Assembly (NCBI GenBank): GCA_030040475.1
Contig: JASHTQ010000517.1
Span: 1-5,684 of the forward strand
DNA: 5,684 nucleotides
Direction of reading: 5' to 3'
Source: Streptosporangiaceae bacterium
GTDB lineage: Bacteria; Actinomycetota; Actinomycetes; Streptosporangiales; Streptosporangiaceae
Numbering within the stretch: the stretch's first letter is position 1; every line of letters starts with the position of its first letter. Below the pieces are notes generated by a model. The model was not told the origin of the DNA. It saw only the letters and a program-made list of their open reading frames with translations, and did not search any database. A program made the translations under genes and the position numbers. Positions 1 to 5,621 of the stretch are shown piece after piece.

Positions 1-120
1 CGTGTCAAGCGCGTCGGGTCCCGTCGAGCAGACCGCGACCTCGAAGCCCTCCTTGCGGAGCAGGTAGGAGATGGCGTCGCTGAACGAGTCCTCGTCCTCG
101 ACGACCAGCACGCGTGTCAC
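1..120 (-). CDS. regX3: RegX3-type response regulator, N-terminal 40 residues (partial)
   Basis: This is the beginning of a two-component response regulator that runs off the left edge. Only the first 40 codons are present. They read from a GTG at 118-120 as MTRVLVVEDEDSFSDAISYL, followed by LLRKEGFEVAV. This is the first beta strand and helix of a receiver domain. The acidic residues E8, D9 and E10 would form the Mg-binding pocket; the phosphorylated Asp lies outside the window. A strong GGAGGG ribosome site (127-132, minus strand) lies 6 bases before the GTG and fixes the start. The gene follows the kinase by 36 bp in the same direction, so the two are probably co-transcribed. The LLRKEGFE stretch and the gpmA-senX3 neighbourhood point to RegX3, an OmpR/PhoB-family phosphate regulator. 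The DNA-binding half cannot be seen, so the subfamily rests on context and the N-terminus. Confidence 0.88.
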   Translation of the reverse strand, partial: MTRVLVVEDEDSFSDAISYLLRKEGFEVAVCSTGPDALDT

Positions 121-156
121 TTCAATCCCTCCAGGTCGGGTTCGGGCCTGCGGTCC

Positions 157-1284
157 TTAGCTGGCGGCGGCGCTGGCATGCTCGCCCCGTAGCGGAATGT
201 AGAGCGTGAACGTTGATCCCGCGCCTTCGACGCTGCGCACCGTGACCCTTCCGTTGTGCGCCGCCATCACGTGCTTGACGATGGCCAGCCCGAGCCCGGT
301 GCCGCCGGTCGCCCGCGAGCGGGCCGGGTCGACCCGGTAGAAGCGCTCGAAGATCCGCTCCAGGTCGCGCTCGGGGATGCCGATTCCCTGGTCGGCCACG
401 CTCAGCTCGGCGTTGCCGTCGCTGCCCCGCTTGGTGCTGACCACCACGCGGGTGCGCTCGGGGCTGTAGGCGACCGCGTTCTCAAGCAGGTTGCGCAGCG
501 CGGTGACCAGCAGGTCCTCATCGCCCAGGACGGTCAGGCCGTGGGTGCCCACGGACTGGAGCGAGATGCCGCGGGCGTTGGCCTTCATCCGGCACCGGTC
601 AAGCGCCTCGGCGACGACCGCGTCGAGGTCGACCGGGCGCGGGTCTGGCACCGGCTCGACCGCCTGGATCCGCGACAGCGTGATCAGGTCCTGGACCAGG
701 TTGGTCAGCCGCTGCGCCTCCTGGCGCATCTTGCCCGCGAACCTGCGCACCGCCTCGGCGTCGTCGGCCGCGTCCTCGATCGTCTCGGCGAGCAGCGCAA
801 GCGCGCCGACCGGGGTCTTGAGCTCGTGGCTGGTGTTGGCGACGAAGTCCCGCTTGACCTCGTCCACCCGGCGGCTTTCCGTCTGGTCCTCGGCGAGCAC
901 CAGGACGAGGCCGCCGCCGCCGACGGCGGCGCCGAGCGGCGCGACCCGGACGGCGAAGCTCGTGAAACGGCCGCCGAACCGCGGCACCGGGACCTCGAAC
1001 TCGCCCTCCCTGATCTCCCCGTCCCTGCGCACCTGCCTGGCCAGCGCGGCAAGCTCGCTGACCATCATCCGGTCGCCCTTGACGATCCCGTACGCGCGGG
1101 CCGCGGCGCTGGCCCGCAGCACCCGGTCGTTGCTGTCGAGGACCACGGCCGAGGAGGAGAGCACGGAAAGAACGGACGCGATGCCCGGCGGCAGCCGGGC
1201 GGGCTGCTGGGCCACCCGGCGCCTGGTGGCACGCGGGGCACGAACCGCCGGGCTGGGCCCGGTGGCCCTCGTTCTTATCGCCAC
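157..1284 (-). CDS. senX3: SenX3-type sensor histidine kinase without an evident membrane segment
   Basis: A 375-residue histidine kinase, the likely phosphodonor for the RegX3-type regulator downstream. In order it has a basic, Pro/Ala-rich N-terminus (1-32); a PAS-like sensor region (about 33-140, containing SVLSSSAVVLDSNDRVL); a HisKA domain with FVANTSHELKTPVGAL, where H153 is the phosphorylated His; and an HATPase_c domain with N box N269 (NLLENAV), G1 box DQGIGI (298-303), F box ERIFERFYRVDPARS and G2 box GGTGLGL (327-333). All catalytic motifs are intact. The GTG at 1282-1284 is the only plausible start: GGAG sits 5 bases before it, and the frame upstream has no other start codon before a TGA. 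SenX3 proteins as I recall them begin with one or two transmembrane helices, but none is seen here, so this kinase may be cytosolic. The family call rests on the PAS/HisKA sequence and on gpmA upstream and regX3 downstream. Confidence 0.93.
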   Translation of the reverse strand: MAIRTRATGPSPAVRAPRATRRRVAQQPARLPPGIASVLSVLSSSAVVLDSNDRVLRASAAARAYGIVKGDRMMVSELAALARQVRRDGEIREGEFEVPVPRFGGRFTSFAVRVAPLGAAVGGGGLVLVLAEDQTESRRVDEVKRDFVANTSHELKTPVGALALLAETIEDAADDAEAVRRFAGKMRQEAQRLTNLVQDLITLSRIQAVEPVPDPRPVDLDAVVAEALDRCRMKANARGISLQSVGTHGLTVLGDEDLLVTALRNLLENAVAYSPERTRVVVSTKRGSDGNAELSVADQGIGIPERDLERIFERFYRVDPARSRATGGTGLGLAIVKHVMAAHNGRVTVRSVEGAGSTFTLYIPLRGEHASAAAS

Positions 1285-1333
1285 GCGATCTCCGCTTTTC
1301 GCGAGGTCAAGGCCGTGACCAGTGCAGACTCAC

Positions 1334-1368
1334 AACCCTCATGGTAGGCGGTGGCGGAGGTTTGAAAA
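1334..1368 (-). promoter_or_regulatory. Candidate promoter for senX3-regX3
   Basis: On the minus strand, TTTTCA (1363-1368) and TACCAT (1341-1346) are separated by 16 bp. They resemble a -35 and a TANNNT -10 box, with transcription expected near 1334. That gives a leader of about 50 bases to the senX3 GTG. The region lies in the 185-bp gap between gpmA and senX3, which is long enough for a dedicated promoter. An alternative is TTTACG with GAATAT at 1393-1398 and an 18-bp spacer. Both are weak matches found by eye, and readthrough from gpmA is also possible. Confidence 0.3.
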
Positions 1369-1406
1369 CAGCGGCATTGCCAGCCCGCAGCCGATATTCG
1401 ACGGTT

Positions 1407-1441
1407 GTTCACCTTGCCGTAAACATCCGGTAATGCCGGAT
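1407..1441. promoter_or_regulatory. Possible PHO-box-like motif and adjacent dyad upstream of senX3
   Basis: GTTCACC occurs at 1407-1413 on the plus strand. It matches the heptamer of the direct-repeat PHO boxes described for PhoP in Streptomyces; the neighbouring 11-base units match poorly, so only one good unit is present. Twelve bases further on is a 17-bp imperfect dyad with arms ATCCGG (1425-1430) and CCGGAT (1436-1441) around TAATG. Both lie 120-160 bp upstream of the senX3 start, where a phosphate regulator could control its own operon. This is a suggestion from position and a single motif. Confidence 0.2.
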
Positions 1442-1469
1442 TTGCCTCCGCTGCACCTGGTCCGGCCGG

Positions 1470-2213
1470 TCAGCGGCCTTGGTTACGCACCGCTTCCGCG
1501 GCCTCCGCCGCCGCTTCCGGGTCCAGGTAGCGGCCGCCGGGCACGACCGGCCGGTACGCGTCGTCGAGTTCGTAGACCAGCGGGATGCCGGTCGGGATGT
1601 TCAGCTCGGCGATGGCCGCGTCGCTGATCCCGTCCAGGTGCTTGACCAGCGCGCGCAGCGAGTTGCCGTGCGCGACGACCAGCACCGTCTCGCCCCGGTT
1701 CAGGCCCGGCACCACCGCGTCGTACCAGTAGGGCAGCAGCCGCGCCACCACGTCCTTCAGGCACTCCGTCCGCGGCCTTGCGTCCGGCGGCAGGTCCTCG
1801 TAGCGCGGGTCGCCGGACTGGGAGAACTGGTCGTCGTCGGCGATCGGCGGCGGCGGCACGTCGTAGGAGCGGCGCCAGAGCATGAACTGCGCGTCGCCGA
1901 ACTGCTGCCTGGTCATCGCCTTGTCCTTGCCCTGCAGCGCGCCGTAGTGCCGCTCGTTCAGCCGCCAGGACCGGTCGGTGGGCAGCCAGAGCAGGCCGGC
2001 TTCCTCAAGCGCGATGTTGGCGGTCTGGATCGCCCTGGTCAGCACCGAGGTGTGCACCACGGCCGGCGTTATGCCCGAGGCTTTGATCAGCCGGCCGCCG
2101 TTGGCCGCCTCCTGCTTGCCTGCCTCAGAAAGGCCGACGTCGACCCAGCCGGTGAACAGGCCCTTCGCGTTCCAATCGCTCTCGCCGTGGCGGAGCAGCA
2201 GCAGGGTTTTCAT
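1470..2213 (-). CDS. gpmA: 2,3-bisphosphoglycerate-dependent phosphoglycerate mutase
   Basis: A cytosolic glycolytic enzyme that interconverts 3-phosphoglycerate and 2-phosphoglycerate through a phosphohistidine intermediate. The 247-residue product has the usual length for this family. It begins [15 protein letters not shown], with the RHGE signature at 8-11 and the phosphorylated His at 9. Other active-site elements are [12 protein letters not shown] (18-29), TRAIQTA with R60, the ERHYG motif at 87-91 and the second catalytic His in [11 protein letters not shown] (H182). The ATG at 2211-2213 is chosen because it gives the canonical N-terminus; the frame stays open 56 codons further upstream, but that part runs through the mshA start region and looks non-coding. 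There is no good ribosome site, and a TANNNT box sits exactly 7 bases before the ATG, so the mRNA is probably leaderless. The gene precedes senX3 in the same direction with a 185-bp gap and diverges from mshA. Confidence 0.97.
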   Translation of the reverse strand: MKTLLLLRHGESDWNAKGLFTGWVDVGLSEAGKQEAANGGRLIKASGITPAVVHTSVLTRAIQTANIALEEAGLLWLPTDRSWRLNERHYGALQGKDKAMTRQQFGDAQFMLWRRSYDVPPPPIADDDQFSQSGDPRYEDLPPDARPRTECLKDVVARLLPYWYDAVVPGLNRGETVLVVAHGNSLRALVKHLDGISDAAIAELNIPTGIPLVYELDDAYRPVVPGGRYLDPEAAAEAAEAVRNQGR

Positions 2214-2226
2214 GGCTCGCAGCCTA
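2214..2226 (-). promoter_or_regulatory. Candidate leaderless promoter of gpmA (-10 box)
   Basis: On the minus strand TAGGCT (2221-2226) is followed by 7 bases and then the gpmA ATG. This is the TANNNT-N7-start spacing typical of actinobacterial leaderless transcripts, in which transcription begins at the A of the ATG. The absence of a Shine-Dalgarno sequence in the same 7 bases fits. No convincing -35 hexamer is visible at 17-18 bp (2244-2250). Confidence 0.5.
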
Positions 2227-2233
2227 GCCGCAG

Positions 2234-2254
2234 CGCCGGCGGGAACAGCCGGCG
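2234..2254. repeat. Inverted repeat in the gpmA-mshA divergent spacer
   Basis: Perfect 7-bp arms, CGCCGGC (2234-2240) and GCCGGCG (2248-2254), flank a 7-base centre, GGGAACA. The element lies in the 64-bp space between the gpmA and mshA start codons. It covers where the gpmA -35 region should be and is about 24 bp before the mshA GTG. It could be an operator for either gene or an RNA hairpin in the mshA leader. In DNA this GC-rich, a short GC palindrome can also occur by chance. Confidence 0.35.
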
Positions 2255-2277
2255 GCCCGGCGGGGTTGGGTTTTAAC

Positions 2278-3579
2278 GTGCGACCCAGCTCCCAGCCAGG
2301 CCTCCCACGGCGGATCGCGACCATCAGCCTGCATACGTCGCCGCTGGACCAGCCGGGAACCGGCGACGCTGGCGGGCTCAATGTCTACGTGGTCGAGGCG
2401 GCAAGGCAGCTGGCCGACCGCGGCATCGAGGTGGAGATCTTCACCCGGGCGGTCTGCCCGGAGTTGGCTCCGGTGGTCGAGCTGCTGCCCGGCGTGCTCG
2501 TGCACAACGTGGTGGCCGGCCCGTTCGAGGAGCTGGACAAGAACGCGCTGCCCGGGCAGATATGCCAGTTCACGTTCGGCGTGCTGCGCGCCGAGGCGGC
2601 GTTCGCGCCGGGCCGTTACGACCTGCTGCACGCGCACTACTGGCTGTCCGGCCAGGTCGCCGCCGTGGCGGCGGAGCGGTGGGGGGTGCCGTTCGTCCAG
2701 TCCATGCACACCCTCGGCAAGGTCAAGAACCTGGCGCTCGCGGCCGGCGACGCCGCCGAGCCCGCCGCGCGGATCCGCGGCGAGGGCGAGGTGATAGCCG
2801 CCGCCGACCGGCTGGTGGCCAACACCGCGGAGGAGGCGCGCCAGCTCGTCGAGCTCTACGGCGCGGAGAGCTGGCGGGTCGCCGTGGCCAGCCCGGGCGT
2901 GGACCTCTCGGTGTTCCGGCCGTCCTCGCAGGCCTGCGCGCGTACTCGGCTGGGTTTGCCGTCGGACGCCTTCGTGGTGCTGTTCGCGGGGCGGATCCAG
3001 CCGCTGAAGGGCCCCGACATCGTGCTGCGTGCCGCGGCCGAGCTGCTGCGGTCCTCGCCTGGGCTGGCCTCCCGGCTGCTCGTGGTCTTCGTCGGCGGGC
3101 CCAGCGGCACCGAGATCGGCGCGCCCGGGCGGCTCGAAGGGCTGGCCGCGGGGCTCGGCCTGTCCGGGCGGCTGCGGTTCGAGCCGCCGTGCCCGCACCG
3201 CGAGCTTGCCGACTGGTACCGCGCGGCGAGCGTGGTGATGGTGCCGTCGCACTCGGAGTCGTTCGGCCTGGTTGCCCTGGAGGCGCAGGCCTGCGGGACG
3301 CCGGTCGTCGCGGCCGCCGTGGGCGGGCTGCACACCGCGGTCAGGCACGGCTGCTCGGGGATCCTGGTCGACGGGCACGACCCGGCCTCGTACGCGGCCG
3401 CGCTTTCCGGGCTGCTTGGGTCGCCTGGCCGGCTTGCCGCGCTGTCCCGCGGGGCGGTCGAGCACGCGGCGGCGTTCGGCTGGCCCGCGACCGCCGACCG
3501 GCTCGTCGAGGTGTACCGCGAGGCGATGAGCGTGTATACCGGTTCGGTGACCTCGGCCGCTGCCCCTGTGCGCGCATGA
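2278..3579 (+). CDS. mshA: D-inositol-3-phosphate glycosyltransferase (mycothiol synthesis)
   Basis: A GT4-family, GT-B-fold enzyme that transfers GlcNAc from UDP-GlcNAc to 1D-myo-inositol 3-phosphate, the first committed step of mycothiol synthesis in the cytosol. The 433-residue product shows the family's N-terminal signature [19 protein letters not shown] (17-35), LDK with K88, HAHYWLSGQ (118-126), SMHTL with T145, and R165. These align with the inositol-phosphate-binding residues of characterised MshA. The UDP-sugar site is represented by GRIQPLK (R239, K244) and the EX7E motif [12 protein letters not shown] (E327, E335). The GTG at 2278 gives an N-terminus of about 12 residues before the first strand. 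An in-frame ATG at 2212 would add 22 low-complexity residues and overlap the gpmA start codon, so I reject it. No strong ribosome site is visible. Length is close to the roughly 420-480 residues usual for the family. The next gene overlaps by ATGA, implying co-translation. Confidence 0.97.
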   Translation: MRPSSQPGLPRRIATISLHTSPLDQPGTGDAGGLNVYVVEAARQLADRGIEVEIFTRAVCPELAPVVELLPGVLVHNVVAGPFEELDKNALPGQICQFTFGVLRAEAAFAPGRYDLLHAHYWLSGQVAAVAAERWGVPFVQSMHTLGKVKNLALAAGDAAEPAARIRGEGEVIAAADRLVANTAEEARQLVELYGAESWRVAVASPGVDLSVFRPSSQACARTRLGLPSDAFVVLFAGRIQPLKGPDIVLRAAAELLRSSPGLASRLLVVFVGGPSGTEIGAPGRLEGLAAGLGLSGRLRFEPPCPHRELADWYRAASVVMVPSHSESFGLVALEAQACGTPVVAAAVGGLHTAVRHGCSGILVDGHDPASYAAALSGLLGSPGRLAALSRGAVEHAAAFGWPATADRLVEVYREAMSVYTGSVTSAAAPVRA

Positions 3580-4067
3580 GCCCGGATGCTGCCGCCTCGA
3601 TCGAGGCGGCGCTGGCTGAGCTCGGGCTCTCGTACGAGAGCCCTCGGCCGGGCGCGTACCTGGTCCGGCTCGAGGGCCAGCACAAGCTGGCCACGATGAC
3701 CTGGCTCGTGGTCGGCGCGCACAGCCTGGGCGTGGAGGCCTTCTTCTGCCGTCAGCCGGACGAGAACCACGCGGCCTTCTACCGCTTCCTGCTGGAGCGC
3801 AACGGGCGCATGTACGGGGTGCACTTCACCCTGGACCCGGTGGGCGACGTCTACCTGACCGGGCGGCTGCCGCTGTGCGCGGTCGGCACCGCGGACATCG
3901 ACCGGCTGCTCGGCTGCGTGCTCAGCTACTCAGACGAGAACTTCGACACGGCCCTGGAGCTCGGCTTCGCCTCGGCGATCCGCAGGGAGTGGGCCTGGCG
4001 CGCCAAACGCGGCGAGAGCCTGGCCAACCTGCGCGCGTTCGCGCGCTTCGCCGACCCCGATCGTTGA
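3576..4067 (+). CDS. YbjN-domain protein, conserved mshA neighbour
   Basis: A 163-residue protein of the YbjN (DUF1790-like) family, whose fold resembles type III secretion chaperones; its biochemical role is unknown. The start ATG at 3576 overlaps the mshA stop as ATGA, a classical sign of translational coupling, and no separate ribosome site is seen. Recognisable features are the N-terminal helix IEAALAELGLSYE, the beta segment GAYLVRLEGQHKLATMTWLVV (about 25-46), the EAFFCRQPDENHAAFYRFLL helix (53-72), DVYLTGRLPL and the C-terminal REWAWRAKRG helix. No signal peptide or membrane segment is present, so it is probably cytosolic. The equivalent gene follows mshA in mycobacteria (Rv0487), and the overlap here strengthens the case for a role linked to MshA or mycothiol. 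That link is inference from position alone. Confidence 0.9.
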   Translation: MSPDAAASIEAALAELGLSYESPRPGAYLVRLEGQHKLATMTWLVVGAHSLGVEAFFCRQPDENHAAFYRFLLERNGRMYGVHFTLDPVGDVYLTGRLPLCAVGTADIDRLLGCVLSYSDENFDTALELGFASAIRREWAWRAKRGESLANLRAFARFADPDR

Positions 4068-4137
4068 TCTCTACCTGCTGTTATGTTATGTCACACTGGG
4101 CTGGCGCGATCTCGATGGCCCCATGCCTATTCGGTTG

Positions 4138-4163
4138 CCCGCATTGCGGGTACATTGACGACC
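4138..4163 (+). promoter_or_regulatory. Candidate leaderless blaI promoter with abutting dyad operator
   Basis: TACATT (4151-4156) lies exactly 7 bases before the blaI GTG at 4164. This is the TANNNT-N7 spacing of a leaderless transcript, and no Shine-Dalgarno sequence is present. Directly against it is a perfect 13-bp dyad, with arms CCCGCA (4138-4143) and TGCGGG (4145-4150) around one T, filling most of the -35/-10 spacer. A repressor bound there would block polymerase, so it is a natural candidate for BlaI autoregulation. It does not contain the TACA/TGTA half-sites known for staphylococcal BlaI/MecI. A second possible promoter, TTGATC (4064-4069) with TATGTC (4087-4092) and a 17-bp spacer, lies further upstream. 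Confidence 0.45.
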
Positions 4164-4544
4164 GTGAACCGGTTGGGCGATCTTGAGCGTGCCATCATGG
4201 ACGTACTTTGGGGAACCGATAGCTCTCTCACCGTACGCGAGGTCAGTGCTAGGCTGACCGAACGCAATCTAGCCCACACCACCGTGATGACGGTGCTTGA
4301 CAGGCTCGCGAAAAAGGGATTCGTCAGGCGGCAGCGCGACGGTCGTGCCTGGCGTTACTGCCCTTCAGCGACCAAGGAAACGTACGTCGCCGAGCTGATG
4401 TTGACCGCGCTCGACCAGACCGGCGACCGTACCGCTGCATTGACCCGTTTCGCCCAGTCGGTCTCCGGGGTCGAGGCCGACGCGCTGCGCGAGGCGCTTG
4501 AAGTACTCGAAGGTGACGGCGAAGGAGATGCAAGGACTCGCTGA
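4164..4544 (+). CDS. BlaI/MecI-family transcriptional repressor
   Basis: A 126-residue winged-helix repressor of the Penicillinase_R family. Such proteins bind operators as dimers and are inactivated when a partner M56 protease signals. The opening NRLGDLERAIMDVLW (2-16) is the family hallmark. The helix-turn-helix covers about 22-56, with LTVREVSARL as the first part and HTTVMTVLDRLAKKGFVRR (38-56) as the recognition region. The wing is RDGRAWRY (58-65), and the C-terminal 70-126 is the expected dimerisation arm. I chose the GTG at 4164 because it places the hallmark at the N-terminus and sits 7 bases after a -10 box; a TTG at 4155 is in frame but falls inside that box. The 3' end overlaps the M56 gene by 17 bases. 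The first 150 bases look less GC-rich than neighbouring genes. Its targets cannot be read from this window beyond probable self-regulation. Confidence 0.95.
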   Translation: MNRLGDLERAIMDVLWGTDSSLTVREVSARLTERNLAHTTVMTVLDRLAKKGFVRRQRDGRAWRYCPSATKETYVAELMLTALDQTGDRTAALTRFAQSVSGVEADALREALEVLEGDGEGDARTR

Positions 4545-5478
4545 CGCGGCGCTGCTCGCCGCGGTCGCCACCGGGAGCGTGCTCGGAGCTTCGGCCCTCG
4601 TGTCGGCAAGCTGGCCGCGCCGTTCCCCGGCTGCGGCCATCTTGCTCTGGCAGGCGCTCGGGCTGGCCGCTGGCCTGGCCGCGGTCGGCACGCTGATCGG
4701 CCTCGGCATGCCGGGCAGCCGGATCGGCCTGGTCCGCGCGGTGCTAGGCCTCGGCGCCGTCTCGCACATCGGCGCCGTGCTTCCGGCCGTGTTCGGCGCG
4801 GACAGCGTGTCCGCCACGGTCATCGCGGGCGCCAGGCTGATCTGCCTGGCCGCCGGGCTGGCCCTGCTCGCCTCGCTGTGCTGGGTGCTCGTGGCCGCCT
4901 CCGCCGCCGCCTTCGCGGCCAGGCGCCGCCAGCGCGCGCTGCTGAGGCTGCTCGCCCACGGCGACCCGAAGGTGCCCGGCGCCCTGGTCGTCGACTACCC
5001 CACCGCCGCGGCGTACTGCCTGCCTGGGCTGCGATCGCAGATCGTCGTCAGCGTCGGCGCCCTGGAACTGCTCGGCCCGGCCGAGCTGGCGGCCGTGCTC
5101 GCTCACGAGCGCGCCCACCTGCGTGAACGCCACGACCTCGTGTTGCTGCCGTTCAGCGCGCTGCGGCGCGCGTTCCCTCGTTCGGCCACCTGCGGGCATG
5201 CTCAGCAGTCGGTGGCGCTGCTCGTCGAGATGCTGGCCGATGACCGCGCGCTGCGGGCCCGCCCGGCGCGGGAGCTCGTCTCCGCGCTGGTCAGGTTCGG
5301 CACCGGGGGCGCCTGCCGGGCACCCGCGGGCGCCCTGGCCGTCGGCGAGGGCGACGTGGCCGCCCGGGTCGCCAGGCTGCTGCACCCGGTGCGCCCCCTC
5401 CCCCCCGCCACCTTCGCCGCGATCTGCCTGGCCGCCGCCCTCCTGGCCGCGACCCCAGTCACCCTGCTCATCCTGTAA
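4528..5478 (+). CDS. M56 (BlaR1/MecR1-type) membrane zinc metallopeptidase
   Basis: A 316-residue integral membrane protease that is the expected partner of the overlapping BlaI-type repressor. Hydrophobic segments lie near 5-27, 35-60, 68-91, 98-130 and 296-316, so about five membrane helices are predicted. The zinc-binding HExxH is HERAH (H193, E194, H197) within VLAHERAHLRERHD. The downstream metal-ligand motif is EMLAD (E234, D238). Before it comes the cytoplasmic segment GALVVDYPTAAAYCLPGLRSQIVVS, typical of M56 proteins. Unlike staphylococcal BlaR1 it has no extracellular penicillin-binding sensor domain, and it ends right after the last helix, as short actinobacterial members do. The start is uncertain: ATG 4528, GTG 4513 and TTG 4498 are all in frame inside blaI. 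ATG 4528 gives the most natural N-terminus, although GGAG directly abuts it. The overlap implies one transcript with blaI. What signal it senses is unknown. Confidence 0.92.
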   Translation: MQGLADAALLAAVATGSVLGASALVSASWPRRSPAAAILLWQALGLAAGLAAVGTLIGLGMPGSRIGLVRAVLGLGAVSHIGAVLPAVFGADSVSATVIAGARLICLAAGLALLASLCWVLVAASAAAFAARRRQRALLRLLAHGDPKVPGALVVDYPTAAAYCLPGLRSQIVVSVGALELLGPAELAAVLAHERAHLRERHDLVLLPFSALRRAFPRSATCGHAQQSVALLVEMLADDRALRARPARELVSALVRFGTGGACRAPAGALAVGEGDVAARVARLLHPVRPLPPATFAAICLAAALLAATPVTLLIL

Positions 5479-5480
5479 CC

Positions 5481-5534
5481 CCGGCGGGGTCCGCTGGCCG
5501 GGCGGGGTCCGCTGGCCCGGCGGGGTCCGCTGGC
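5481..5534. repeat. Three tandem copies of an 18-bp unit
   Basis: Units at 5481-5498, 5499-5516 and 5517-5534 read CCGGCGGGGTCCGCTGGC. The middle copy differs only at its second base (G for C). The array starts 3 bases after the peptidase stop codon. Eighteen bases is a whole number of codons, but I see no gene using it, so I regard it as intergenic. Its GC-rich dyads (CCCC-GGC-GGGG at 5479-5489; repeated GGCC) could fold in RNA, yet no T-tract follows, so it is not a standard intrinsic terminator. The near-identity suggests recent slippage duplication. Confidence 0.9.
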
Positions 5535-5621
5535 CCACGCGGCGAACCCCTCCAGTCACTTCAGCCCCACCCGCCCCTTCACCCCCAGACGGTGCAGGCT
5601 GGTGCTGCAGCGGTTGATGGG

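Noticed and set aside
256..1347. Long plus-strand open frames opposite the histidine kinase (256-1347 and 491-1318)
   Set aside because: They are antisense to a kinase with every catalytic motif intact. Their products are Arg/Asp/His-rich or Ser/Arg-rich without domains, which is typical of GC-rich shadow frames.
1464..1478. GGCCG/CGGCC hairpin across the gpmA stop codon as a terminator
   Set aside because: The stem is only 5 bp, it overlaps the stop codon and no T-tract follows. It could equally be chance in GC-rich DNA.
2214..2381. A 56-codon upstream extension of gpmA to 2381
   Set aside because: The canonical mutase N-terminus begins at the ATG at 2213. The extension runs antisense through the mshA start and has no family similarity.
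2562..3575. Long open frame upstream of and in phase with the YbjN-domain gene, inside mshA
   Set aside because: Its product is Arg/Ala/Gly-rich and out of frame with mshA. YbjN similarity begins only at the ATG at 3576, which overlaps the mshA stop.
2224..3824. Minus-strand open frames opposite mshA and the YbjN gene (2224-3465 and 2856-3824)
   Set aside because: They are low-complexity shadow translations of the well-supported plus-strand genes and show no recognisable motif.
5486..5525. G-quadruplex formed by the G-runs of the tandem array
   Set aside because: The spacers between G-runs are about 10, 1 and 14 bases and one run has only three Gs, outside the usual loop limits.
4744..5559. 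Minus-strand open frame opposite the M56 gene, with an RTPPGQ repeat at its start
   Set aside because: The repeat is just the 18-bp DNA array read in another frame. The remainder is antisense to an intact metallopeptidase and is Gln/Gly/Arg-rich without a domain.
5593..5609. TGCAG/CTGCA hairpin between the convergent genes as a terminator
   Set aside because: A 5-bp stem with a 7-base loop and no T-tract on either strand is too weak to call.
5123..5617. Plus-strand open frame of 164 codons overlapping the M56 3' end and the repeat array
   Set aside because: It is the out-of-frame reading of the peptidase gene, rich in Arg, Pro and Ser, with the GGVRWP repeat coming from the tandem DNA array.
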